From positions 62,001 through 126,000 of the forward strand of contig NZ_NKYF01000021.1 of the NCBI RefSeq assembly GCF_002262885.1: a DNA stretch of 64,000 nt, read 5' to 3'. Under the pieces are notes generated by a model. The model was not told the DNA's origin, made no database searches, and saw nothing but the letters and a program-made list of their open reading frames with translations. Of the stretch, positions 51,244 through 59,868 are shown piece after piece (position 1 is the stretch's first letter; each line of letters opens with the position of its first letter). The position numbers were made by a program, and so were the translations under genes. The DNA comes from Pseudonocardia sp. MH-G8 (lineage in GTDB: Bacteria > Actinomycetota > Actinomycetes > Mycobacteriales > Pseudonocardiaceae).

Positions 51244-51914
51244 CGGCCCGCCACCTCTCCGGCGAGCCGCGCGACGAGCGTGCGCGCCAGCAGCACGGGG
51301 ATCCCCGCGGCGGACTCGGCGGCGTCCTTCATGCGCGACGAGTAGCCCATGCAGTCCAGGACGACGAACCGGGCCCCGCGCGCGCGGACCTTCTCCGCGG
51401 CCCGTGCCACCGCCGTCTCCGGGTCGCCCAGGTAGGGCGAGGCAGCAGCCGGGACGACCTCCCGTCCGCCGCCCCACTTGCGCTCCATCATCGTCAGCTG
51501 CCGGTCGTCGGGGCAGAGCGCGGCCAGTGGGGCCGAGCCCACGATCCCGTCGACGCCCGCGGTGAGCAGGCGTTCCGCGTACAGCACCGGACGCCGGGCC
51601 GGCACCTCCGGGAAGCTGCCGGTGCAGACGACGAGCGTCGCCGCCACGTGGTCGTCCTCGGCCCGAGCGACCGCTTGCTGCACGAGCGGCACGATCGCGG
51701 CGTGCGCCACCGAGACCGTGGAGCCGTCCGTGAGGCGGGTGACCAGCACCTCGTCCGTGTCGGACGGGGCGAGGGCCTGCACCGCGCCTGCGTCGAGACC
51801 GTCGAGCGCTCCGTGCTCGACCAGCTCGACGTCACCGAGCACCGGGCGCATGTCGGCCGTCATGTCCGGTCGCGGCGATTGCCCGATGGTCACGAGACCC
51901 AACGTGCGGGGCAT
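51240..51914 (-). CDS. AroM family protein
   Basis: 224-residue AroM-type protein. The N-terminal pattern LVTIGQSPRPDMTADM is diagnostic; LVVCTGSFPEV and DCMGYSSRMKD follow. AroM belongs to the same broad Asp/Glu racemase fold, and its biochemical function is unknown despite its old name linked to the aro operon of E. coli. GGAAGGGGGG precedes ATG 51914. It starts an operon with a true racemase-family protein and an OPT transporter, so a role in isomerising or cleaving an imported compound is plausible. It lies downstream of a candidate terminator for the PucR operon. Confidence 0.85.
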   Translation of the reverse strand: MPRTLGLVTIGQSPRPDMTADMRPVLGDVELVEHGALDGLDAGAVQALAPSDTDEVLVTRLTDGSTVSVAHAAIVPLVQQAVARAEDDHVAATLVVCTGSFPEVPARRPVLYAERLLTAGVDGIVGSAPLAALCPDDRQLTMMERKWGGGREVVPAAASPYLGDPETAVARAAEKVRARGARFVVLDCMGYSSRMKDAAESAAGIPVLLARTLVARLAGEVAGR

Positions 51915-51996
51915 CGTCGGTCCCCCCTTCCACGGTCGGCTGAACGGGGATCACCTGATCACAGGGCTGGTGGAGTGACCATGGGCGAGCGGCACA

Positions 51997-52030
51997 GCCT
52001 GCGGGCGGCAGCTGTGCCGGCTGCCCAGGC
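51997..52030 (-). terminator. Bulged hairpin after PucR gene
   Basis: GCCTG (51997-52001) pairs with CAGGC (52026-52030) and GGCAGC (52007-52012) pairs with GCTGCC (52020-52025), with a five-base bulge on one side. It starts six bases after the PucR stop on the minus strand. It is probably the end of the HyuA-DUF917-DUF917-PucR unit. Confidence 0.4.
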
Positions 52031-52035
52031 CAGGG

Positions 52036-53511
52036 TCAGCCCTGCTCGGCGGACAGCGCCCGGCAGGCGAGGTGCAGGGCGAGGCGCGTGTCGGGATCCT
52101 CCAGGTCCACGCCGAGCACCGAGGAGATCCGGGCCAGCCGGGCGGTGACGGTGTTGCGGTGGACCCCGAGCACCGCCGCCGTCTCCAGGACGTGCGAGCC
52201 GCTGTCGAGGTAGGCGAGCAGCGTCTCGACCAGCGACCCGCCCTGCTCGCGCAGCGGCCGGAGCAGGTCGCGGGCCCGCGGCGCGAAGGCCTCCGTGCGG
52301 GTCGTGGCGAGCAGCAGTTGCGCGGCGCCGAGCTGGTCGACGTGCAGGAAGTGGCCTGTCTGCGGTCTGGCCTGGGCCACGCGAGCCGCGTCGCCTGCCG
52401 CCCTGATGCTCGCGACCATGCCGAGCGGGCCGGACTCCGCGCTGCCCAGCCCCAGCGACGTCGGCAGCTGGGCGGCGAGCGAGCGCTGCACCTGCCGGAA
52501 CCGGTGGACCAGGTCGCGGACCTCGTCGATCCCGTAGGGGCTGGGCGACGTGCACCACCCCGACCAGCCGTCGACGGTCTCGGCCACGACCGGGTCCAGG
52601 CCGTGGCGGTGCAGCACGGTGACGACGTCCGTGGTCTCCGCGACGACGTCGGCGGTGCCGAGCGCGCGGATGTGGTAGCCGACGTGCCAGCCGTCGATCC
52701 GCCAGCCGAGCTCCAGGATGCGTCGGCGGAAGGCGCCTGACGGCTCGTCGTCGAGCTGGAGCAGCTCGGACAGCAGACCGGCGCGCAGTCGTGCGTCGCG
52801 TTCCAGCTCGACGCGCCGGATCGCGGTCCAGCGCTGCAGCGCGCTCGCACCGGCGGTGAGGAGGTCGCGCACCGTCCGTTCGCGTTCGGAGTCGGTCGTG
52901 GGCAGGCGCGCGGTGACCCACATGGCCGGAGCTGTCGCGTGCGTGGTGACCGGAACCCGGATCAGCCCGGCTCCGTCGCCCGGCGGGCTCGGGGCACCGG
53001 CGAGCGCGCGTTCGCTCCCGTCCTGGACGTTCACGTCCACCCCGGCCAGCGCCGACAGCACCGCCACGACGTCCTCCGGTGACCCGGCCCGGCGCGCGAG
53101 ATCGCGGTGCGCCGCGAGAACCGCTGCGGCCCGCTGCACCTGCGGAGCAGCGATGCACTCCTGGACGGCGAGCGCGGCGGCCAGCACGTCCCGGGTGGTC
53201 TCGAGGACGGGGAGCCCCAGGTGGTCGGCGAGGGCGCTGGTGGGGGCGGCGAGCGACCCGTTGGCCGGCACGACGAGACCGGCGGCGCGCGCCTCGTGGG
53301 CGCGGCGCATCAGGACGTCGGCCCGCCACCCCGCCGCAGCCAGGTCGAAACCCGTGAACAGCAGGGCGTCGGGGGAGAGGGCGGTGCTGTCCACCGCGGA
53401 GACCATGCCGACCGAGCCGGCCCGCCGTCGGCTGCCGTCCGCGCCCGCCACCAGCCGCAGACCCAGCTCCTCGCGGGCGACCAGCGCCGCGACCGTGGGG
53501 CCGGGCGTCAT
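52036..53511 (-). CDS. PucR-family transcriptional regulator
   Basis: 491-residue PucR/CdaR-type activator. Residues about 8-130 form the PucR N-terminal domain. The C-terminal helix-turn-helix is LLAYLDSGSHVLETAAVLGVHRNTVTARLARI. In other actinobacteria and bacilli PucR regulators control purine, allantoin, hydantoin or amide use. ATG 53511 overlaps the DUF917 stop (ATGA). It is the last gene behind HyuA and two DUF917 genes and probably regulates them. Confidence 0.87.
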   Translation of the reverse strand: MTPGPTVAALVAREELGLRLVAGADGSRRRAGSVGMVSAVDSTALSPDALLFTGFDLAAAGWRADVLMRRAHEARAAGLVVPANGSLAAPTSALADHLGLPVLETTRDVLAAALAVQECIAAPQVQRAAAVLAAHRDLARRAGSPEDVVAVLSALAGVDVNVQDGSERALAGAPSPPGDGAGLIRVPVTTHATAPAMWVTARLPTTDSERERTVRDLLTAGASALQRWTAIRRVELERDARLRAGLLSELLQLDDEPSGAFRRRILELGWRIDGWHVGYHIRALGTADVVAETTDVVTVLHRHGLDPVVAETVDGWSGWCTSPSPYGIDEVRDLVHRFRQVQRSLAAQLPTSLGLGSAESGPLGMVASIRAAGDAARVAQARPQTGHFLHVDQLGAAQLLLATTRTEAFAPRARDLLRPLREQGGSLVETLLAYLDSGSHVLETAAVLGVHRNTVTARLARISSVLGVDLEDPDTRLALHLACRALSAEQG

Positions 53512-54575
53512 CGCAGCTCCGCCGGTCGGGTCGTCGCGAGCCCGAAGGCGGCGGCATCGACGAGGCGGCGGTGCGCCGGGACGTCCCAGAACGGCGGGGC
53601 CGCCCACCGCAGCAGCGCCACGTCCGAGCCGACCCGGAGCTCGTCGCACCCGATCACGCGCATCGACCGCGCATCCACGCAGGTGATGATGTCCGGCGTC
53701 TCGGCGACGAGCGCTCCGTCGCGGATGGCCAGCAAGTACTCGTTGGCCAGTTCCAGCCGGAGGACGGAACCGGCGCGGTGGTCGCGCACGAGGGCGTTCC
53801 CGCCTGCCGTGGACCTGGCGACGGCGTCGACCCGCCCGCGGGCGAGCACCGAGGCGGAGGTGGCCTCCGCGAGGACGTCCACGACCGTGGCCGGGTCACC
53901 GCGGTGCTCTCGCTCGGCCTGCTCGAGCGCCCGCCCGAGCGCGAGCGCCCGGCTCAGCGTGGCGGCGACGACGCTGCCGGCGAGCTGCTCGCCTGCGAGC
54001 GGTGGCAGGGCGACCGCCGCCCAGCCACCCATCTCGGGCAGCAGCGAGCGGAGCATGCGTTCCAGCCTGGCCGGGGACGCCGCGTGCAGCAGGGCCGAGC
54101 TCCCACTCGGCGACGCGACGGCCGCCGCGCCCAGCTCCGTCCCCGCGGCCACCGTCGAGATCTGGTCGAGGCGCGGCAGGGCCCGCCCCATCAGGTCGCA
54201 GTCGACCAGGTCGAGGCCGGTGACGGAGGCCACGAAGCAGCCGATGAGGCCGTTGACCCCCGCGCCTTCGAACGGCATCAGGAAGTCCGGGCGCCGGCCG
54301 GACCGCTCACTCATCGCGGTGATCGCCGCGCTGAACTCGGTGCCCGACAGCAGGACCTCGGTGAGCGCCGAGCTCGATCCCATGATGCCGACGGGGACGA
54401 CCGAGGAGCCCGCACCGACCGCGTCGACCGGGACCAGCGACACCGGTCCGTGCCGGTCGAGAACGCTCCTGAGCAGGTCTCCCACCGCGGGCAGGGGTCC
54501 GCCGCCACCCGAGCCGAGCAGCGCCGTGCCCAGCTCCAGGGCCCGGACATCGGACGCCCCGACGCTGATCGCCAT
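53508..54575 (-). CDS. DUF917 (S-Me-THD-type) protein A
   Basis: 355-residue DUF917-family protein. It shows the N-terminal segment ALELGTALLGSGGGGPLPAV and the paired block FEGAGVNGLIGCFVASVTGLDLVDCDLMGRALPRL, plus an EYLLAIRDGALVAETPDIITCVD segment near the C-terminus. The family has been linked to (S-methyl-)thiohydantoin desulfurase activity in ergothioneine breakdown; I recall this association but cannot check it here. It is a diverged copy of the next DUF917 protein and is coupled to PucR by an ATGA overlap. Confidence 0.82.
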   Translation of the reverse strand: MAISVGASDVRALELGTALLGSGGGGPLPAVGDLLRSVLDRHGPVSLVPVDAVGAGSSVVPVGIMGSSSALTEVLLSGTEFSAAITAMSERSGRRPDFLMPFEGAGVNGLIGCFVASVTGLDLVDCDLMGRALPRLDQISTVAAGTELGAAAVASPSGSSALLHAASPARLERMLRSLLPEMGGWAAVALPPLAGEQLAGSVVAATLSRALALGRALEQAEREHRGDPATVVDVLAEATSASVLARGRVDAVARSTAGGNALVRDHRAGSVLRLELANEYLLAIRDGALVAETPDIITCVDARSMRVIGCDELRVGSDVALLRWAAPPFWDVPAHRRLVDAAAFGLATTRPAELR

Positions 54576-54637
54576 CTCGGGATCCTAGAGGCGCCGCACG
54601 CCCGGCATCCGCGTACGAGCGCGCTCGAGAGCGAGCG

Positions 54638-55744
54638 TCAGCCGACGGGGAGGCGTTCCTCGAGAGGGACGAAGTCGTCGGTCAGGCCGAACGCCGCGGG
54701 GCCGAAAGCGCCCAACGCCGCCTCCGTGCGCATGACCGGCGGAGCGGCGATGCCGATGACCGCGACCCGCTGTCCGTAGCGCATGGCCTCGGTCGTGATC
54801 GCCTCGCCGGACTCGATGTCGAGGACGCAGATCAGGTCGGGCACCGTGCACAGCATGCGCCCGTCCCGGGTCGCGGTCAGGTGCTCGTTCTGGAAGACGA
54901 TCTCCAGGCGCGAGTCCTCCCCGAACGCGGAGACCGTCGCCCGGCCCCGGACGAACCCCCCGTCCGTGAGGCGTTCGACGTCGATCACCTTGCCACGGAA
55001 CAGCACCCGCAGGTGCTCGTAGTCGGTCGCGGCGATGGTCTCGGCGAGGGCGTCCATCGGGTCGCGGTGCTCGGCGCGCGCCTCGCGCAACGCACGCCCG
55101 ATCCGCATCGCCACCGTCAGGCTGCCCCGGACCGCGGTGTCCTTGACCTGCTTGCCCGTCATGGTGAACTCGGTGATCTGCGCGGCGCCCCCCAGCCGCA
55201 TGGTCACCCCGCGGGCGAGCCACTCCATCCGGTGGTTGTCCGGGCCGGTGTCGATGATGATGCTCTCCCCGGCGACGCCGGCGAGCGACATCGGCGAGCC
55301 CGGTACGCCGTAGGCCGCGAAGGTCTTCATCTGCAGTTCGGGGAACGCGCGTCCCATCCCGTCGCCGTCGATCACCGGCAGGCCGATCTGCGCCGCGATG
55401 AGCAGCGGCACCATCGAGTTCATCCCGCCGACCTCGACCGGGATCACGGCGTCGGCCGTGCGGCCGAGGTGCCGCTCGATGGCGCGCAGAGCGGCCACCG
55501 GCGCCTCGACGCTGGGGATCTTCTCGTTGCTGATCGTCGGCGCGCCCATCCCGGCGACGGGGACGACGAACGCGTCGTCGGGCACCTCGTCGACCGTCAG
55601 GACGGTCACCTCACCCGGCCCGCCGGACAGCGCGTGGGCGACCATCGCCCGGCCGAGGCGCGGGTCGCCGCCACCGCCGGTGCCGAGCACGGCCGCCCCC
55701 CGGGCGAGGTCCGGCAGCTCGTCCCGCGTGATCACGAAGCTCAT
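54638..55744 (-). CDS. DUF917 (S-Me-THD-type) protein B
   Basis: 368-residue DUF917 protein, more typical of the family than its neighbour. Landmarks are GAAVLGTGGGGDPRLGRAM, VEVGGMNSMVPLLIAAQIGLPVIDGDGMGRAFPELQMKTF and QNEHLTATRDGRMLCTVPDLICVLD. Gene order HyuA-DUF917-DUF917-PucR is suggestive of hydantoin or thiohydantoin chemistry. GGAGAGG lies nine bases before ATG 55744. Two adjacent DUF917 genes may encode a heteromeric enzyme or two steps. Confidence 0.85.
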   Translation of the reverse strand: MSFVITRDELPDLARGAAVLGTGGGGDPRLGRAMVAHALSGGPGEVTVLTVDEVPDDAFVVPVAGMGAPTISNEKIPSVEAPVAALRAIERHLGRTADAVIPVEVGGMNSMVPLLIAAQIGLPVIDGDGMGRAFPELQMKTFAAYGVPGSPMSLAGVAGESIIIDTGPDNHRMEWLARGVTMRLGGAAQITEFTMTGKQVKDTAVRGSLTVAMRIGRALREARAEHRDPMDALAETIAATDYEHLRVLFRGKVIDVERLTDGGFVRGRATVSAFGEDSRLEIVFQNEHLTATRDGRMLCTVPDLICVLDIESGEAITTEAMRYGQRVAVIGIAAPPVMRTEAALGAFGPAAFGLTDDFVPLEERLPVG

Positions 55745-55762
55745 CTGGAAGTCCTCTCCGGC

Positions 55763-57307
55763 TCAGGCCGTGTGCAGCGTGCCGACGGCCTTGACGTGGA
55801 CCCGGGTCGCGTTGCCGGGCAGGTACGCCAGCGGGACCTCGTCCACCTCGACGATCTCCACGGTGGACGGGGCCGCGCCCGCCGCGATGGCGCGCTCGAC
55901 AGCGAGGTTGCGCGCGTCGTCGAGCACCGAGTCGCGTGCTCCGGGTGCGACGGAGTAGACGCGGTCGATCTCGCCGCTGACCTGCGCGATGGCCGCACCG
56001 ACGGCGTTGGCAGTGGCGAAGTGGTCGGGACGGCTGATCGTGGTGCCGTCCACGCTCTCTGGGAGCAGGATCGAGCCGCCGCCCACCGCGACGATCGGCA
56101 GCGGATCCGCCCCGGTCCGCATCCGGTCGACCGCGTCGAGGACCTCGGCGCTGATGTGGTCGAGCACGGTGGCGACGAGGGAGCGGTCGAGCCCGGCGAC
56201 CCGGGAGGCGTCACCGATCTCGGCCCGCCCTGCGGCGACCGCGATGTCGGTGGCGGTGAGCGTGGAGCCGCCGAACACCAGGGCGTCGTGGGCCAGGCGG
56301 TAGCCCACCGACGTGGGGCCCAGCGGCGGCGTCGCCCCCGGGGCGTGGACGTGGCTGCCCCCGCCGATGCCGACCGAGAGCACGTCGGGCATCCGGAAGT
56401 TGGTGCGCACGCCGGCGACGCTGACGTCGATGTTGGACTCGCGCGGGAAGCCGCCGCGCAGAACCCCGATGTCGGTCGTCGTACCGCCGATGTCGACGAC
56501 CGCGCAAGTGGTCTGCCCCGACAGGAACGCCGCTCCCCGCATCGAGTTGGTCGGCCCCGAGGCGAAGGTGGCCACCGGGTACCGGCGGGCGTAGTCGACG
56601 TCCATCACGGTGCCGTCGTTCTGGCTCAGGTACAGGGGCGCGTCGATGCCCTCCGCCCGGATCGCGGACTCGAGCCCGTCGACGACCTGTCGGGCGAGCA
56701 GCCGGAGTGCGGCGTTGATGATCGTCGCGTTCTCCCGCTCGATCAGCCCGACCCGGCCGATCTCGTGCGAGAGCGACACCTCCAGCTCGGGCAGCTGCCC
56801 GACCAGGATCTCGGCCGCGCGCCGCTCGAACTCGTCCGTGACGGGGGAGAAGACGGAGGTGATGGCGACGCTCCGGATGCCGTGCTCCCCGAGGTCGTCG
56901 GCGACGGCCTTCAGTTCGGCCTCGTCGAGTTCACTGATCACGCGGCCGTCGAACTCGTGCCCGCCGTGGCACAGGTACTGCCGGCCGCTGATCGCCGCCA
57001 CCAGGCTGTCCGGCCACTCGGTCATCGGCGGCAGGGCGCTCGTCGCGGGCAACCCCAACCGGACGGCGGCGGTCGGCGCGAGCCGTCGGTGTTCGACCAG
57101 CGCGTTGATGAAGTGCGTGGTCCCGATCATCGTCGCGGCGATCTCACCGGCGTCGAAGTGCCGCTGCGCCCGGAGCAGGCCCAGCGCCTCGGAGATCCCG
57201 TCAGTCACGTTGTGTGCCGTCGCCGTCTTCACGGCCGCGAGGACCCGGTCGTGGTCCATGAGTACGGCGTCGGTGTTGGTACCGCCGACATCGATGCCGA
57301 TGCGCAA
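55763..57307 (-). CDS. Hydantoinase/oxoprolinase family protein (HyuA-like)
   Basis: 514-residue HyuA-type protein, shorter than classical 690-residue hydantoinase A. It starts RIGIDVGGTNTDAVLMD, the N-terminal actin-like motif, and has a second phosphate motif CAVVDIGGTTTDIGVLRGG plus SVGIGGGSHVH. These ATP-dependent enzymes open hydantoins, N-methylhydantoins or 5-oxoproline. The start is TTG at 57307, decided by GAGGAGG seven bases upstream and by the conserved first residues; no ATG is available there. It is followed by the two DUF917 genes. The 199-base gap upstream of it may hold its promoter, but I see no clear element. Confidence 0.87.
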   Translation of the reverse strand: MRIGIDVGGTNTDAVLMDHDRVLAAVKTATAHNVTDGISEALGLLRAQRHFDAGEIAATMIGTTHFINALVEHRRLAPTAAVRLGLPATSALPPMTEWPDSLVAAISGRQYLCHGGHEFDGRVISELDEAELKAVADDLGEHGIRSVAITSVFSPVTDEFERRAAEILVGQLPELEVSLSHEIGRVGLIERENATIINAALRLLARQVVDGLESAIRAEGIDAPLYLSQNDGTVMDVDYARRYPVATFASGPTNSMRGAAFLSGQTTCAVVDIGGTTTDIGVLRGGFPRESNIDVSVAGVRTNFRMPDVLSVGIGGGSHVHAPGATPPLGPTSVGYRLAHDALVFGGSTLTATDIAVAAGRAEIGDASRVAGLDRSLVATVLDHISAEVLDAVDRMRTGADPLPIVAVGGGSILLPESVDGTTISRPDHFATANAVGAAIAQVSGEIDRVYSVAPGARDSVLDDARNLAVERAIAAGAAPSTVEIVEVDEVPLAYLPGNATRVHVKAVGTLHTA

Positions 57308-57506
57308 TCGGGCCCTCCTCGCAGATCGTCGCCGGTGCGTCCACGCCGGCCGGCCTGGTCGCACGCTATGCGAGGGGGCGAGGAGCGTCACCGTGCAACA
57401 GGCCCGGTCCCCGGGGGCAGGCCAGTGCCGCCTGCACAGCCCGGGCACTCGGGGGAGCCGGGAGCGGGGCCCTTCGGTGATCTCGTCCCGCCCCGACCTC
57501 CGCCGC

Positions 57507-58553
57507 TCAGGACGGGCGGACCACGACCTTGCCGATGTGTTCGCCCTCTTCGATGATCCGGTGTGCCTCGGCGATCTCCTCGAAGGGGAGCGCCGCGTGC
57601 ACCAGGGGACTGGCCCCCGTGCGGAACATGAACTCCATCGCCCGCTGGAAATCGTCCCAGCCACCGAACGGGCCTCCGATGATCTGCCGGTGCGACTGGT
57701 AGAGCTCGCGGATGCTGACGTCGGGGGTGTCCCCGCCGGTGGCACCGCACACGACGAGCCGCCCGCCCTGGGCGAGCGAGCGGATCGAGTCGCGCCAGGT
57801 GGGTGCGCCGACCGAATCCACCACCACGTCCACGCCCTCGGCGTCGGTGGCGGCCAGCACCTCCTTGCACCAGCCCGGCGCCGCGCCGTCGATCACCTGG
57901 TGGACGAACGGCAGCTCGGCCAGCCGGCGCGCCTTCTCCGGGTCCCGGGTCGTCGCCAGCACCTGCGCGCCGCTGTGAGCGGCGATCTGCATCGCGGCGA
58001 TCGCCACGCCGCCGCTGGCGCCGACCACGAGGACCCGTTCGCCCGGCCGCAGCCGGCCTGCGGTGACCAGCATCGTCCACGAGGTGGTGTAGCCGACCGG
58101 GGCGGCGGCCGCCTCCTCGAACGTCACGTCGTCGGGGATGCGCAGCACGTCCGTCGCCGGCACGGCGACGAGCTCGCACTGCGTGCCCCAGGCGTCCTCG
58201 CCGCGGATGCCGTAGTGAGCGCAGCGGCTGTGCTGGCCTCTCCGGCAGTACTTGCACCTCCCGCAGTGGAGCCCGGGGTAGAGCACGACCCGGTCGCCGA
58301 CGGCCAGGTCCGTGTCGGCGGTGCCGACGTCGACGACCGTGCCTGCGCCCTCCGCGCCCAGCACGTGGGGCAGCGCGCGCGGTTGGCGCACCCCGGGTCC
58401 GGTGAGCCCCTGCCGGATGAAGGTGTCCATCCGGTTGAGCGCCGCCGCGGCGATCCGGACGACGACCTCGCCGGGGGCGGGTTCCGGGTCGGCCACCTCG
58501 GTGACCGCGAGCTGCTCACGGCCGCCGTAGGCGGCGATCGTCACTGCGCGCAC
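57507..58553 (-). CDS. MDR-family (alcohol dehydrogenase/quinone oxidoreductase-like) protein
   Basis: 348-residue medium-chain dehydrogenase. It keeps the structural-zinc cysteines Cys97, Cys100, Cys103 and Cys111 and the NADPH motif VVGASGGVAIAAMQIA. The catalytic-zinc Cys and His positions read NRMDTFI and LGAEGAG, without the usual ligands. So it is probably a zinc-independent NADPH:enone or quinone reductase with a vestigial lobe. The GTG start at 58553 lies 49 bases after the M19 gene end. It may reduce an unsaturated ring intermediate. Confidence 0.85.
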   Translation of the reverse strand: MRAVTIAAYGGREQLAVTEVADPEPAPGEVVVRIAAAALNRMDTFIRQGLTGPGVRQPRALPHVLGAEGAGTVVDVGTADTDLAVGDRVVLYPGLHCGRCKYCRRGQHSRCAHYGIRGEDAWGTQCELVAVPATDVLRIPDDVTFEEAAAAPVGYTTSWTMLVTAGRLRPGERVLVVGASGGVAIAAMQIAAHSGAQVLATTRDPEKARRLAELPFVHQVIDGAAPGWCKEVLAATDAEGVDVVVDSVGAPTWRDSIRSLAQGGRLVVCGATGGDTPDVSIRELYQSHRQIIGGPFGGWDDFQRAMEFMFRTGASPLVHAALPFEEIAEAHRIIEEGEHIGKVVVRPS

Positions 58554-58602
58554 GGGCTGCTCCGACGGTCCGGACCGGCTGCCGCGATGCGGTGAGCCGC
58601 GC

Positions 58603-59826
58603 TCACCAGATCTCCTGCAGCACCCGCATGATGTTGCCGCCGATGACCTTGGTGATGTCCTCGTCGCTGTAGCCGTGCTTGACCAGCCAGCCGATGATGT
58701 TGGGGAAGCACTCCGTCGGGTTCTCCAGGCCCGCGACGTAGGGCACCTGCTCGTACCGCGGCCCGCGGTGGGCGTCGTGCACGCCGAGGTTGGACGCGAA
58801 GATCCGGTGCAGCCCGACGTGGTCGCCGTAGAGCGTGTCCGGGCCGAACGCCACGTGGTCGATCCCCATCAGCTCCACGCAGTACGTGAAGTGGTCCATG
58901 ACCGACTCGATGGAGTGCAGCGGGTGGTCGTGGGAGAGCGTGGTGTGCGGGGCCGCCTCCAGGCCCAGCACGCCACCCTGCTCCGCGCAGGCCTTGAGCA
59001 CCTCGTCCGGCTTCATCCGCGGGGTGTCCCAGACGCCGCGCGCCCCCGCGTGCGTGATCAACACCGGCTTCTCGGAGGCCTCGAACGTGTCCAGGCAGGT
59101 CCGGTCGCCGGAGTGGGAGACGTCGATCGCGATCCCGAGCTTGTTCATCCGCTCGACCGCGCGGCGGCCGAACACCGTCAGGCCGCCGTCCCCGGCCTCC
59201 TTCAGCCCCGACCCCAGGGTGTTGGCCTCCGAGTAGGCGATGCCCATCTGGCGGACGCCCATGCCGTACAGGATGTCGATGCGGTCGACCTCGTTCTCGA
59301 TCGGCGTGGACGCCTCCAGGCACAGCACGAGACCGAGCCCGCCCGTCTCGTGGGCGTCGAGGATGTCGTCGACGCCGTGGACGACCCGGACATAGTCCTG
59401 GTGCGCGATGTCGGAGAGCCGCATCCCGATGTCGTAGGTGATGTCGCTCCACTTCCAGCCGCACTGGCTGGTGACGCACGCGGTGCCGTCCATCAGGTTG
59501 TCGAAGACGGCGGTCATGCCGGAGCGGGACAGGCCCAGGTAGCCCGTGTGCTCGCGGCCGGTGCGGATGTAGTCCCGGATCTGGGAGATGTCGCGCGGGA
59601 ACACCTGCGGGTGGTCGTGGAGGCTGATGACGACGTTGTCGTCGAGGAGGCGGCGGGCGCGCTCCTCCTCCTCGGTGGTGAGGCCGAGGTCGTAGGCGGG
59701 CACGCGGTCGAGCTCGTCGTCCAGGTCGAACTCGACGTAGTCCGCGCCCGGAGTGAGGTAGGAGTACGACTTGTAGCCGGTGTACCGGGTCTGCCGGGCC
59801 GTGCTGCGAGTTGCCTCGGTGGTCAC
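58603..59826 (-). CDS. Membrane dipeptidase (peptidase M19) family protein, copy 2
   Basis: 407-residue paralogue of the 44674 protein, with the same unusual His-Asp-His start of the zinc site (SLHDHPQVF). It also has CLEAS, DVSHSGD, ITHAGARG and FGPDTLYGDH. Long identical blocks such as GGLTVFGRRAVERMN show a recent duplication. The GTG start has GAGGAG five bases upstream. It follows its own double Lrp gene and precedes the MDR gene. It may act on a different stereoisomer or side chain than copy 1. Confidence 0.88.
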   Translation of the reverse strand: MTTEATRSTARQTRYTGYKSYSYLTPGADYVEFDLDDELDRVPAYDLGLTTEEEERARRLLDDNVVISLHDHPQVFPRDISQIRDYIRTGREHTGYLGLSRSGMTAVFDNLMDGTACVTSQCGWKWSDITYDIGMRLSDIAHQDYVRVVHGVDDILDAHETGGLGLVLCLEASTPIENEVDRIDILYGMGVRQMGIAYSEANTLGSGLKEAGDGGLTVFGRRAVERMNKLGIAIDVSHSGDRTCLDTFEASEKPVLITHAGARGVWDTPRMKPDEVLKACAEQGGVLGLEAAPHTTLSHDHPLHSIESVMDHFTYCVELMGIDHVAFGPDTLYGDHVGLHRIFASNLGVHDAHRGPRYEQVPYVAGLENPTECFPNIIGWLVKHGYSDEDITKVIGGNIMRVLQEIW

Positions 59827-59868
59827 GAAGACTCCTCTCGTCGATGGGTGGTGCCCGGGTGGTCCCGC

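Noticed and set aside
54590..54637. Palindromic CGCTC-GA-GAGCG sequence between the DUF917 genes
   Set aside because: Only five bases per arm in a 62-base gap inside an operon; too short to call an operator or terminator.
54881..57556. Open frame of about 890 codons on the plus strand
   Set aside because: It lies antisense to DUF917 B and HyuA and shows no domain, only Arg/Asp/His/Val-rich repeats typical of shadow frames.
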